From: Astropecten irregularis
Lineage: Eukaryota > Echinodermata > Asteroidea > Paxillosida > Astropectinidae
Assembly (NCBI GenBank): GCA_963971285.1
Contig: OZ020244.1
Coordinates: forward strand, 3,968,001-4,032,000
Length of the DNA stretch: 64,000 nt
Direction of reading: 5' to 3'
Of this stretch, positions 1 to 11,173 are shown piece after piece. Numbering within the stretch: the first letter of the stretch is position 1; each line of letters begins with the position of its first letter. Below the pieces are notes generated by a model that saw nothing but the letters and a program-made list of their open reading frames with translations, ran no database searches and was not told the origin of the DNA. A program made the position numbers and the translations under genes.

Positions 1-121
1 AACGTCGTAAAATTTATTTCGTCTGGATTATTATACGTGTACAATCGCTGTACACAATACTAATATATGTATATATCTTCATTGTGAAGGCCGGTTTCAG
101 ATGATAAAATTGAATGAGAAG

Positions 122-500
122 TTAAAGGTATAAAACATGATTGGTAAAGGTCACAGAACAGCACTCACATTTTGTCTGATCCAGCATGAACCTGAAATAA
201 TAAACCTGTGAAAATTTGAGCTCAATCGGACATCTGAGTCACGCGAAAATAGAAAAAAAAAAAAACACCTACATTTTTCTTATAAAACATGAAGAATGGT
301 TTTGATCTTACCCCGAGATCAAAATTACTGTTTTCGGTCTTTGTTTGACTAATTTCTGGATAAATACAGCATTTCAGGCGGAAATATTTTAACAGTATGT
401 TTCTACCAGCACCATCTTCATACCCTAAATGTTATGTTATATGTAAATATATGTGAACATTTCTGTTTGGGTATGTTACCAATCCTATACTGTACCTTAA
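122..500. mobile_element. A1 MITE (TTAA-bounded)
   Basis: Starts TTAAAGGTATAAAACATGAT and ends with the inverted CTGTACCTTAA. Interior motifs are GAGCTCAATCGGACATCTGAG and TTTGATCTTACCCCGAGATC, shared by all A1 copies. Non-autonomous, with no ORF. Confidence 0.8.
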
Positions 501-865
501 ACGGTTTTATTGCGAATTTTTTTTTTCACAATCATGTTGCACTGTGCTCAATTTGCAAACATTGGTGAGTATCCATACGCGTTCACCTTTGTGTTTTAGA
601 TATCCATCCGCCGTCAGTGACATGTGTTGTTCTAGCGGTAACTTCAGATTGGCCAGCCTAAGGGGACATTTTCATAGAGCTGCTTAGCACAAAAATTGCT
701 TATAAGCATGAAAAGTCTTCCTTGATCACACAGGATTACCAACCAAATTTTCACGTGATGTTTACTGCTTTTGACTTGTATTCGGCCATTGTTTGCTCAT
801 CATAACATCATTCACAAGGAGTTTTGGCTGTCATACTGATTTTATTTTACCAAGGTTTTTGGGGC

Positions 866-1219
866 TTAAAGGTAGTATCATACCTTAGTAGGAAACCAAA
901 AAAGAAATCTTCACAGATTTACGTATAACTTACAGGGTATAAAGATGGTGATGGTAAAAACATACCGTTACAATTTTCTGCCTGGAATGCTGTATTTATC
1001 AAGAAAAGAGTACAACCAGTGACCCAAATTATTTTTGATCTTTTAAAGATCAAAAATAAAAGAGAAAAGACTTCAGAAATACTGTGGCCGTTTTTCACTA
1101 TTTTCTCAAAGTTGGCACCGTATGGGACTGAAATTTTCACAGATGACTGTTACTGTTGATATTTTTGCCCATGAATCTGTATTTCGTTGACAAAAACCAA
1201 AGTATATTATTACGTTTAA
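866..1219. mobile_element. A2 MITE inside B, TTAA on both sides
   Basis: Begins TTAAAGGTAGTATCATACCT and ends with the degenerate inverted copy AAGTATATTATTACGTTTAA. TTAA at 866-869 and 1216-1219 fits a 4-bp target duplication, as in piggyBac-type transposition. Confidence 0.75.
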
Positions 1220-1353
1220 GCATAAAATGTCTTCCTTGATCAAACAGGATTACCAACCAAATATTTTTGTATTTGGCCATTGCTGGTTAGCATAACATTC
1301 ACAAAGAGTTCTGAGGCTGGCATACTGATTCTATTTACCAATTATTTTGGTGC

Positions 1354-1609
1354 TTAAGCAAATAACTATCATTCTTTGGTATTATACAGAAATGACCAAT
1401 GACCAAAAAACACAATTTTGATCTTTAAAAGATCAAAATAACGGTGAAAAGATTTTACCGTGAGCGTTTTCACTGTTTAAAAAAAAACAAAAGTGGCCAC
1501 CGTATGATACTGGAGATTTTACAGATAACTGTTGCTGTATCTTACTTTATATCTTTGCTCATGAATCTGTATTTCTTTGACAAAAACTAAAATATGATAT
1601 TACCTTTAA
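1354..1609. mobile_element. Degraded A2 MITE
   Basis: The left end is worn (AACTATCATTCTTTGG); the right end AAATATGATATTACCTTTAA is clear. The interior has the GATCTTTAAAAGATC palindrome and CACCGTATGATACTGGAGAT typical of A2. It is bounded by TTAA at both ends. Confidence 0.6.
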
Positions 1610-1616
1610 GCACATG

Positions 1617-1986
1617 GGTGTCGATCCCAGGGGATATATCCCCCCCCCCCCCACAATATTTGAGGTGGGGAGGATGGCGTGTATTATCATCCCCCCAATA
1701 TTTCGAGGTTGAATGTCATTCAAGTTTATTGTATAGAAATATTACATGTTCCTTTTGGTTTTTTTAGTCTTTGCCTGTGAATTTATACTATGTTCAATTA
1801 TTCTGAATATCGTTTTAAATGCTCAAAAATGCGACTTTTCGACTCTGTTTTTAATAAAAAGTCCCTGGTTTGGTAGGGAGGTATCCCACCTCCCACAGCA
1901 TCCCCCGCTCGGTCACTTCGCTCCCTCGCATAGGACAACAAATCACCAATGATCCCCCCCCCCCATCATGAAAAGAAATCGACACC
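1617..1986. mobile_element. C-rich foldback element, ends GGTGTCGAT
   Basis: Inverted ends GGTGTCGAT (1617-1625) and ATCGACACC (1978-1986) enclose two poly-C/G-rich blocks (CCCCCCCCCCCC near 1641 and 1954). It sits inside the right arm of the surrounding B element. No coding capacity; no family recognised. Confidence 0.55.
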
Positions 1987-2570
1987 AGTGTTTAAGCAGC
2001 TCTATGAAATTGGCTCAAAGCTAGTAGAATATACAAGGATGAATTTGTAGTCAATTTGTAGTGTTCTTTTTTCGTGAATTTGTGACAAAGACGACAGACC
2101 CCGAATGTGACCCGACCCTCACCGCCAACCTCACATAAACATCCCAAACAAAGGCCCGAGCAAATCAACAATAGACACATTCAACTACCTGTTGAGTATT
2201 TGTGAGGGCTCCCTGAAATGTGTTGCTTGAAGGACGGACACTTCAGACTTCTGCGACTTGGACAAATCACAAAGTCATGTCCGAATATATTGCCATTTTG
2301 CAAACACAGTTCTTGTGCAGGATAACATCAGATACTTTATGCAAGGAGAAAACTATTTACTTTATACTTTGTAGTTGATGACGTAGTTTGGGCGACCGTG
2401 AAAATAATGCAAACATCACGTTTGTTTGTTTGCTTTTGACAAATGTTGATAACATACAATTGAATGTCTGTATACACTGTACTTCCAGTTGTACGTTATA
2501 ATATTCACAGTCTAGCGTGGGAAAAGCCATGTTAGTATATATGAAAAGAACATTGAAAGTTGGGTAACAA

Positions 2571-2956
2571 TTAAAGGTATAATACATGATTGGTAAAGGT
2601 CACAGAACAGTACTCACACTTTGTCTGGTCAAACATGTACATGAAATGATAAACCTGTGAAAATTTGAGCTTAATCGGACATCTGAGTAACGAAAAAATA
2701 GCGAAAACCCGACTCAATTTTTCTTTTCTTACCCCGAGATCAAAACTGTTTTCAGTCAGTGTTTCGATGTCTTAATTAGAATAGCCTTACATTAATGTCG
2801 CGTAACAATTGGAACGGTTTTTCGCTGTTTTCTACTGTTTCCAATGATCAATCGAGCTGAACATTTCACAGGTTTGTTTTTATTCCATGACAAACCAAAT
2901 TACGAACAGACCGCAGCTGTTCTATCAACTTTACCAAAGTATGATAGTACCTTTAA
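2571..2956. mobile_element. A1/A2 chimeric MITE
   Basis: The left half is A1 (TTAAAGGTATAATACATGAT...) and the right half is A2-like (CAAAGTATGATAGTACCTTT), with TTAA at both ends. This suggests recombination between the two subfamilies. Confidence 0.7.
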
Positions 2957-3680
2957 TGTCTAACTTCCTTGGAATGTCCAACTTCCTACAAGAACATCTT
3001 CAAGTTCACAAGACGTTAATTGCTTAGCCTGAACAATGCAGAAACAACTACTTAATTGTTTCCTCTAGCTCGGCGCAGGATAACACTCCAGTTCCCTGTT
3101 AGTTTTTCATTTCCCATTTCAAAGTCTAAACGACTAACTTAAACCACTTTTTATTTCAATATGCATTGTCATATGACGAAGCACAAAATAGGCATAATCA
3201 TAGGTGATCTACAAGACTCAATAGGCATAATGCAAACTAATAGGAGATTGGTAATGAACGTAAGTGTACGACCAAATGGATTTGCTGTTGCACGCCAAGG
3301 AACCATTGTGCCTAATTTAATCTGCCGTTTTCTGCACAATACAGAATATACCACTTACAGACACAGGGACATTTCATTTCCCAGGGCACAAATTATTACA
3401 ATTCTGAAAGTCAAGTCCATTTCCCGTATGATGAGTCCGCAGTGGACGTGGGGTCCGGTGCCCACATAAGGGTCCTTAACCCCAAACTATATACAAGAAA
3501 CTTCCGAGGAGCAAAAATGTTCTTTAAATACTTTCTGAATCCGTTTTTGGCTCCAGCTACCTGGTAATAAACTGCTGCAAACTGCTCATCCGCCAAAATA
3601 ATGACCTGAAATTAATCAAATGCTTGGAGTAAGAAGGGCCTGACGCGTTATTTAGCCTTCGATAAAGATCCTGCTAGGAG

Positions 3681-3779
3681 AACAACATCAACAACACCAA
3701 TGACATCAACAACAACGACAAAAACAACACCACCAATGAAATCAACAACAAAGACATCATCATCAACAACAATGACATC

Positions 3780-3816
<37 letters not shown>

Positions 3817-4250
3817 CAAATGACATCAACGACAAAGACATCATCATCAACAACAATGACATCAACAACAACAATAACAACAACAACAACACCAATGGCA
3901 TCAACAACAACGACATCATCAACAACAACAATGGCATCATCAACATCAACAACAACAACATCATCAACAACAACACCAATGACATCAACAACAACGACAT
4001 CATCAACATCAACAACAATGACATCAACAACAACAACAACAACAACAACAACACCAACAACGACAACAACAACAGCAACGACGACATTAATGACAACGTA
4101 ATCAATGTCAACAACAACAACAATGACACCAACAACATCAACAACAATGACAACAACAACAACAACAACATGAACAACAACAGCAACAACACCACCATCA
4201 ACAACAACAATAACATCAACAGCAACATCAACATCGACATCAACAACAAA
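3681..4250. repeat. AAC/ATC trinucleotide array
   Basis: About 570 bp of imperfect (CAA)n, (ATC)n and AATGACATC motifs. It is open in several frames (poly-Thr/Ser on plus; Leu/Met-rich or Val/Asp-rich on minus), which is a by-product of the repeat. The left flank (3635-3680) is a broken 60-mer unit. Confidence 0.9.
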
Positions 4251-4554
4251 CATGTGAGAAGACTGTATGGAGACAAGTAACCTTCAAATGAACTCTCTTC
4301 AAACGATTTTGCCCCAAGGGAACGACCATAATCTGTGAGCATGATTTGTGTGCTAAATCTCCAGCGTGTCAGCTTTTATGAGGTACCATTATTTCTCCCA
4401 TTTTTCATCACCGTGGCAACTGCGATTAAGAACCCACTGAGAATGGGGTTTCCAAACTCAGTGCCCGTTTCTGTGATTTAAAAATAAATTCTTCTAGAGG
4501 TTTTCATCTAACTCTTAAAGTTCACCGTTTTTTTCTTCTTTTGTATCTGCACAG

Positions 4555-4711
4555 ACGCAAACACAACCTAGTCATGCACTGCGGTTATATACGCCACTTT
4601 GTACGGATTTGATGGCTAGCTCAGTGATCAAGCTCAACTCCCGCCCGTACCGCGGCAGACGGATTTATCCGCAGGCAGTCTGGAAACGTTACGGAATGCT
4701 TTATCAAGGTA
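4555..4711 (+). other. Possible isolated coding exon of unknown identity
   Basis: A strong acceptor (TTTTGTATCTGCACAG) is followed by an uninterrupted 52-codon frame (...LYTPLCTDLMASSVIKLNSR PYRGRRIYPQAVWKRYGMLY Q) ending at CAAG|GTAAGC. Composition and codon variety look more gene-like than anything else in the first 12 kb. I do not recognise the peptide. It could be an exon of an unfinished gene model, a transposon fragment or chance. Confidence 0.3.
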
Positions 4712-4889
4712 AGCCCGATTCACTGATTGATCTTATAGTTTTCCCCGCTGGTTTATTCTGGTGGCATACCCTTTTGAGGAACAATTCGTTGGTTTTTCGA
4801 CCAGAAAAAATATCCATATTTGTAATAATGACAACCTCACTATTTTTGTAACATGATACGGGATGATTACACATTTAGGGATGGTTGCA

Positions 4890-5171
4890 TGAAAGATCTT
4901 GCTAAGATCGAAACGTCAGGCCCTCCTAACTCTGACCATTTCGCCTTTAAGAAAGATACTCCTAGGATCGAAACGTCAGGCCCTCTTAGCTCTGACCATT
5001 TAGCCTTTGAGAAAGATCCTGCTAGGATTGAAACGTCAGGCCCTCCTAACTCTGACCATTTAGCCTTTGAGAAAGATCCTGCTAGGATCAAAACGTCAGG
5101 CCCTTAACTCTGACCATCTAGCCTTTGAGAAAGATTCTGCTAAGATCGAAGCGTCAGGCCCTCCTAACTCC
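4890..5171 (-). repeat. 60-mer array, about 4.5 units
   Basis: Period-60 tandem repeat. The plus strand reads ...GATCCTGCTAGGATCGAAAC GTCAGGCC..., i.e. opposite to the arrays in the FGD introns. The unit encodes LAFEKDPARIETSGPPNSDH with substitutions. Confidence 0.85.
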
Positions 5172-5227
5172 AAACAAATAATGCACATATTATAGAGGAC
5201 TCTAAGCACTGCCCACACTCTTGAATG

Positions 5228-5300
5228 GTTTCGTCGTTTGGACCCGTTTCACCATGTCGGGGCAGGATTTGTGACGGTGCTCCTTGTGTAACACTAATTA
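5228..5300. mobile_element. Truncated M foldback arm
   Basis: GGACCCGTTTCACCATGTCG then GGGGCAGGATTTGTGACGGT resembles one arm of the M element at 31537-31793. The opposite arm is missing. Confidence 0.4.
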
Positions 5301-5635
5301 AAAGTATTATATAATTCGTTTCCACGTTGTACGACATCGGTATATATTGTATAATGCCAGAGATCGGGAACAGCAGCGATGCATACTCAACATACGCGGT
5401 ACATTTATTTGTATATTTCCTGTGTAATTGTGTATGTAACAACGGGGCCACCATCAAAAATCAACCCCCCCCCTTCTCCTTGAAAGTGACCCAGATCCAT
5501 CATTTAACCTTTTGCATTATGCACAATGGCATCACGGAGAAATATATTCACCCAAGGCAGAAATGCACATCACAATACATACGCATTCTTAGCCATGTTT
5601 TTCCTTTGTGCTATTATTCCTTTTAGCAAAAACCA

Positions 5636-5914
5636 GGGGCCAATTTCATAGAGCTGCTTAGCTAAAAAAAAAAATTCGCTAAGCATGACATTTCTGTCTT
5701 AGTAAAAACAGAATGCAAAGCCTCAAATCTTTCTTTAAAACAGGATTAAGAAACAAATTTCCGTGTGTTGTGTATCACTTGCGATTGTTCTTTGGCTGTT
5801 GTTCGCTGACCATGAATATCAAACAAAATTTTCAATGCTGGTTTGTTTTATTGGGCCAGACATTTTTGTGCTAAGCATTTTTTGTGTGCTATGCAGCTCT
5901 ATGAAATTGGCCCC
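5636..5914. mobile_element. B MITE (CTTAGC type)
   Basis: Ends GGGGCCAATTTCATAGAGCT and inverted AGCTCTATGAAATTGGCCCC, about 279 bp. The interior TTGTGTATCACTTGCGATTG and GTTCGCTGACCATGAATATC define this subfamily. Confidence 0.85.
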
Positions 5915-6261
5915 AGTTTGCTCTAAAAGACTAATGTAAATGTACACAGAGCTATAAATCTATAATGGTTATTATGCTGACACGAAATGGAACAAACAAC
6001 TCGTTTGTTCCCACAACATGTCCGTAATCAAAAAGCACATATTGATTATAGGTATCTGTGTGTACACAGAATGTATGCCCGCAAAAATACTCACAGCACT
6101 TAATGATAAAAGTCAAGGGCGACTATATACATATACTATATAGGGCCTACTAAAAATCACATCGACCATTCAGGCGCATGATATATACATCTATACATCC
6201 CTTTTGGGCAATGTATTCATATAGCGTCAGAGAACAGTAATAAATATTTATTCATGGCATT
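5915..6261. other. AT-rich unique stretch
   Basis: No gene, recognised repeat or RNA seen. A short TATATAGGGC-rich stretch occurs near 6128. Confidence 0.4.
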
Positions 6262-6629
6262 TTAAAGGTACAGTACAGGATTGGTAACATACCCAAAGAG
6301 AAATGTTCACACATTCACGTATTACATTTAGGGTATGAAGATGGTGCTGGTAGAAACATACCGTTTACATGCATATTTCCAGCTGAAACGCTGTTTTTAA
6401 CCAGAAATTAGTCAAACAACGACCGAAAACGGTTTTGATCTCGGGCTGAGATCAAAACTCATGTGAATAGATTTGAAAATACCGTGAGTGTTTGCAATTG
6501 TTTTCTACAGTTTCTGATAATGATATGAGGTGAAAATTTCACAGGCTTGTTTTTATTCCATGACAAATCAAATTATGAACAGTCTGCAGCTGTTCTGTCA
6601 CCTTTACCAATCCTGTATTATGCCTTTAA
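6262..6629. mobile_element. A1 MITE, abutting A2
   Basis: TTAAAGGTACAGTACAGGAT ... CCTGTATTATGCCTTTAA. It shares its right TTAA (6626-6629) with the next element. Confidence 0.85.
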
Positions 6630-6962
6630 AGGTAATATCATTCTTTGGTTTTTAGAAATGCAGATTCATGGGCAAAAATATCAAGGAAGATACAATAACA
6701 GTCATCTGTGAAACTTTCAGTCCCATTCGGTGCCCAGTTTTTGAGAAAACAGTGAAAAACGGTCACAGTATTTCTTAAGTCTTTTCTCTTTAAAAGATCA
6801 AAAATAATTCGGGTCACTGGTTTTACTCTTTTCTTGATGAATACAGCATTTCATACACCATCTTTACACCATCTTTATACCCTGTAAGTTATAGGTGAAT
6901 CTGTGAAAATTTATGTTTTTGTATGTTAATACCAAAGTTACAAAGTATGATAGTACCTTTAA
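6626..6962. mobile_element. A2 MITE sharing TTAA with preceding A1
   Basis: TTAAAGGTAATATCATTCTT ... AAGTATGATAGTACCTTTAA. The A1-A2 order and orientation are repeated at 46878-47596. Confidence 0.85.
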
Positions 6963-7397
6963 GTGAATAATGTCCGTAAACTTCATACATATCCCTTCAT
7001 AAGTCAGGCCCTTCTATTTTAAGTTCTCAACCTTTGGCATTACAAACCCACATAGTCATGAATATTACGTATTTCAGTTGAATGTGTGCGTGTTTTCAGC
7101 TTTTCTATAAGGCATATGTGATTTTGCTCACTGATAACTGATAACGTACGTCTTATCAAGTTTGTTTGTTTGTTTTTGTTTGTTTGTCTGTTTTATAAGC
7201 AAACTGTGATGTCTATAGGCTCACATTCTGATCAACAAACAAACAAGGGTCAGTTTTAGGATCATTTCCTTGAACTCAAGAACACATCTTGTAAAAATGA
7301 AAATTTCCAAAGTAATTGTTGTGGAGTTAGAAGCAAACATGGGTTATTTAGTTAATGAAGTTGACTTGACTATTCTTTTGATGGTATACATGATACT

Positions 7398-7532
7398 GGG
7401 TTGATTTCACGAAGCCTTACGATCGATCGTAACTCGGGTTACGATGATAACCAATCGTATCCTACGTAGGGATACAATGCATCATAAGTCCTACGATTGA
7501 TAGTAAGTTACGATGAGTTTGGTGAAATCGAC
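7398..7532. mobile_element. C foldback MITE
   Basis: GGGTTGATTTCACGAAGCCT ... GTTTGGTGAAATCGAC, with an internal near-palindrome (TACGATCGATCGTAACTC). Similar copies lie at 28611, 37441, 41733 and 50517. Confidence 0.75.
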
Positions 7533-7721
7533 GCACTGTCCGTAATGTTGTCCAATACTCGGTTGAAGTTAACACTGAATGTATTGATGCATAAATAACA
7601 GTACATAATTGATAACATTTAAGATTCTTGAAATTGCGAGCTAACGAATTTTCTATCTCTAAAAAGAAAATCACGGATAAGCAATTAAGAACAATAATAG
7701 CGAATATACAAAAATACATTT

Positions 7722-8226
7722 TATGGAATCCCCTTATGGCCTTTTTTGTGCTTACGGGCACTGCATGCTACGCGTGAAATTTCTTTCATGGAATCCGTAA
7801 GCAAGAATTTCGGCGCTTACTCGGTTAGCGAAGAATTTCTAGGCTAACCTTGACTTGTTTTTTCTGCTAACGCGCTGTCATAATGCATTTAGGGGCCAAT
7901 TTCATAGAGCTGCTTAGCACAAAAAAATTGCTTAGCACAAAAATAGCTTGCCCAATAAAACAAACCACCATTGAAAATTTCATTTGATATTCATGGTCAG
8001 CGAAAAACAGCCAAAGAACAATTGCAAGTGATACATAACACACGGACAGTTGGTTGTTAATCCTGTTTTTAATAAGACAGAAATATCATGCTTAGCGAAT
8101 TTTTGTGCTAAACAGCTCTACGAAATTGGCCCCTGTAGAAATACGCTTACCGTAAGCAAAAAAGTCTGCTAGCGTAAGTGCAGAATTTCTGCTTACGGTA
8201 ACAGATTCCATGAAATTGGGCCGTGT
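7722..8226. mobile_element. D element interrupted by B
   Basis: D text (GTAAGCA motifs, CTGCTAACGCGCTGTCAT, ends in CATGAAATTGGGCC) matches the uninterrupted copy at 34579-34788. The match resumes after the B insertion at 7891-8134. Confidence 0.65.
7891..8134. mobile_element. B MITE nested in D
   Basis: AGGGGCCAATTTCATAGAGC ... TACGAAATTGGCCCCT, about 244 bp, CTTAGC subfamily. No clear target duplication. Confidence 0.75.
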
Positions 8227-8362
8227 GCACCCCAGCCCAAATATCACTACATTCTGGGACTAGAAATATGCTTACCGTAAGCAAAAAAGTCTGCTAGCGT
8301 AAGTGAAGAATTTCTGCTTACGGTAACAGATTCCATGAAATTGGGCCGTGTGCACCCCACCC
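8136..8362. repeat. Tandem duplication of a D terminus
   Basis: The segment beginning TAGAAATACGCTTACCGTAA and running through CATGAAATTGGGCCGTGTGC is present twice, at 8136-8237 and 8261-8362 (period 125), with few differences. It is a recent local duplication. Confidence 0.8.
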
Positions 8363-8778
8363 AACCCAATACATGTATATCAGTACAATGCAGAAGCCCA
8401 CGCTTTCATCCGATCACGAATTATCGTGTGAAATATCGTAATAATTTATGACTCGAGTCCAAATGATTTAATTTTATTTTCACCACGCACTGTCCGCGCA
8501 ATCTGCGAGATTTTTTACACGCAACACTGTGCGGTGCAATGTACTTTACCCCTCAGTAATTCAGCCTCCCTATATCTGATTAAGCCTCTTACTTCCCTAA
8601 CCAAAGTGCCTAAGATGCGGATATAATCATATAGCCAGAAAGTCCATACAATCTACGTTCGCTCGACTGCTCTCAGATATAAAATATGGCACAGGTTGAA
8701 ATTCACCTGCACATTATAAAAATGTGCCATGGCATTCAACATACCCCGCATACATTTACACCGAGAAATTATCATAAC

Positions 8779-9212
8779 TTAAAGGCAGCGTACAGGATTT
8801 GCAAGGCCTCCAAAAAAAATTATTGAGTTTGAGACAGAAAATGGACTCAACTGGGGCCAATTCCAGAAAGCTGCCTAGCAGAAAAATTCGCTAAGCATGA
8901 CATTTCTGTTTTAGTAAAAACAGGATTAACAACCAAAAATTGTGTTTTATGTATCACTTGTGATTGTTCTTTGGCTGTTGTTCGCTGACCATGAATATCA
9001 AATGGAATTTCCAATGATGGTTTGTTTTATTGGGCATGCTATTTTTGTGCTAAGCATTGTTTTTGTGCTAAGCAGCTCTATGAAATTGGCCCCAGTTCGT
9101 AAACAGATCAAATAGTCACCATGGGAAATCTTGGTTCATCAGAATGCTGGGTTTTTCAAGGAAATCAAGATTAAGTGTCTTTTAAAACGATCGTTCGTCC
9201 GAACGATTTAGT
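8779..9212 (+). mobile_element. I element interrupted by B
   Basis: Starts TTAAAGGCAGCGTACAGGAT. The text up to ATGGACTCAAC and from GTCACCATGGGAAATCTTGG onward matches the copy at 46655-46858 (minus). The B insertion occupies 8852-9094. Confidence 0.65.
8852..9094. mobile_element. B MITE nested in I
   Basis: GGGGCCAATTCCAGAAAGCT ... CTATGAAATTGGCCCC, CTTAGC subfamily. Confidence 0.75.
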
Positions 9213-9367
9213 AGCATTTCGAAAGCGCTGGTGTAACTGTGAAGGATTCGGAGGGGGGGGGGGGCAAGATTATATCGGCCGTATTTTCTGCTATTCATAT
9301 GAACAAAAAAGCGTAAAAAGGTACATGAAACAACGTCTGTAAGGAAGTTTAAGACCTTCACTTCTGT

Positions 9368-9736
9368 TTAAAAGTAATATCATATTGTGGTTTTTGTCAA
9401 AAAAATACAGATTCATGTACAAAAATATCGAGGAAGATACAGTTACTGTCATCTGTGGAAATTTCAGTCCCATACGGTCCCCGCTTTTTGAGAAAACAGT
9501 GAAAAACAGCAACAGTATTTCTTAAGTCTTTTCTCTTTTATTTTTGATCTTTTAAAAGATCAAAAGGATTTCGGTCGTTGTTTTACTTATTTCTGAATAA
9601 ATACACCATTTCGGGCGGAAACATTTTAACGGTATAATATGTTTCTACCACCACCATCTTCATACCCTGTAAGTTATAGGTAAATCTGTGAAGATTTCTG
9701 TTTCGGTATGCTACCAAAGTATGATAGTACCTTTAA
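9368..9736. mobile_element. A2 MITE
   Basis: TTAAAAGTAATATCATATTG ... AAGTATGATAGTACCTTTAA, about 369 bp, with the central GATCTTTTAAAAGATC palindrome. Confidence 0.85.
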
Positions 9737-10239
9737 GTACCAAATTCAGCGAAAACGCACATCTTTGCAAATCATATGCTCCCTTTAAGCACGCAGTCAT
9801 GCTGGATAGCTTGTAAGTGAATGAGAACGCCTCGTATAAAACGAATGCGAAACATTGCATGATAAATGCATGTGCGCAATTAGGGACTCGTGCGTTCCAA
9901 TGGAGCACACACAAAATGATGCAGCATGCAATGTCTTCATACACACAACACTACATCCTTGGAGATGCATTGCACACACTGAGGAAGACATGATGATGAT
10001 ACGTGTGTATATCATGCGTACGTTATTACGTTCGCTTGGCCTGAAATAAGAACTGTTCAATACTAATGATATAGAATACATCCCACCCGCTGCTCGCGCT
10101 AGCATTGTGTTTCAGCGCGTGAGTATCAATTACTGGACCCGTTCTTGGTGACAATCAAATTGAATCTAGATTGTTTATGGTTGAAGAAAACGAAAAGGAC
10201 GTTTAATGTGCCAAGTGATATTATGGTAAAAGACTTAAC
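9737..10239. other. Unique stretch, no gene supported
   Basis: CpG-containing, with short open frames on both strands (e.g. 9797-10105 minus). There is no splice or homology support; left unassigned. Confidence 0.35.
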
Positions 10240-10584
10240 TTAAAGGTATTTTCATATTTTTTGTCAAAGAAATGCAGATTCATGGGCACAGATATCAAGG
10301 AAGATACACTAACAGTCATCTGTGAAATTTCCAGTTCCATACGGTGCCCACTTTTTTGAGAAAACGGTGAAAAACTATCACGGTATTTTTAAATCTATAA
10401 ACAGGGGTTTTGATCTCCCTGAGAAACCGTATGGGGCAATTGATTTTACTCTTTTCTAGATAAATACAGCGTTTCAGGCAGAAAAATTGTAACTTTATGT
10501 TTCTATACCATCGCCAACTTTATACCATGTAAGTTTTAGGTAAATCTGTTAAGATTTCTGTTTTGGTGTACAATGTACCTTTAA
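10240..10584. mobile_element. A2 MITE
   Basis: TTAAAGGTATTTTCATATTT ... GTACAATGTACCTTTAA, diverged. Confidence 0.75.
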
Positions 10585-10921
10585 AGAGCACTTCAGAGTA
10601 CAAAGGGATCGCATCGAAAGAAAAAAAATCTGCCAATATTATTTAAACACTCATCGTTTATTTTCAAAATACATTTTGATATAAAAAAATGTATTCCCTT
10701 TATTTATATTTCAATGCTTTACATAGCTTTTGCTTTTATTATTTTTTCATTCCCTCATAATTGCCTTCATTAAAAATATTATTAAAATAATGTGCAAATC
10801 TGATTGTAATATACGTGTTGGCAGAATACCAACCTCAATTTACTAGTATAGATCCTGTATATATATACATGTATCCTGTTTTTAATCCAGGAAGTGTTTT
10901 TTCGCTAAGCAATATAACGAC
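10585..10921. other. AT-rich stretch
   Basis: Very AT-rich (TTTTATTATTTTTTCATTCC). Nothing recognised. Confidence 0.4.
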
Positions 10922-11173
10922 CAGGGGCCAATTTGATAGAGCTGCTTAAGCACAACATTTGCTTAAGCATGAAAAGTCTTCCTTGATCAAACAGGATTAC
11001 CAACCAAATTTGCATGTGATGTTTACTGCTTTTGACTTGTATTCAGCCATTGTTTGCTGAGCATAACATTAACAAGGATTGAGTTTTGGCTGGTTTACTG
11101 ATTATAATTATTTATGAAGGTTTTTGGTGCTTAAGCAAATGTTGGTGCTTAAGCAAATTTTGGTGCTTAAGCG
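10922..11173. mobile_element. B MITE (CTTAAGC type), right end altered
   Basis: Starts CAGGGGCCAATTTGATAGAG. The right arm shows three successive TTGGTGCTTAAGC motifs and lacks the final GGCCCC. Confidence 0.7.

Larger units (their letters stand above)
661..2015. mobile_element. B MITE carrying three nested insertions
   Basis: The left terminus GGGGACATTTTCATAGAGCT (662-681) and right terminus TTAAGCAGCTCTATGAAATT frame a B sequence. It is interrupted by two A2 elements (866-1219, 1354-1609) and a C-rich element (1617-1986). B interior text (AAAAGTCTTCCTTGATCA) appears before and after the first insertion, so two B copies may have been joined. Confidence 0.6.

Noticed and set aside
3648..4342. 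Long Val/Asp-, Leu/Met- or Thr-rich open frames
   Set aside because: They are translations of a triplet microsatellite and are open in three frames at once.
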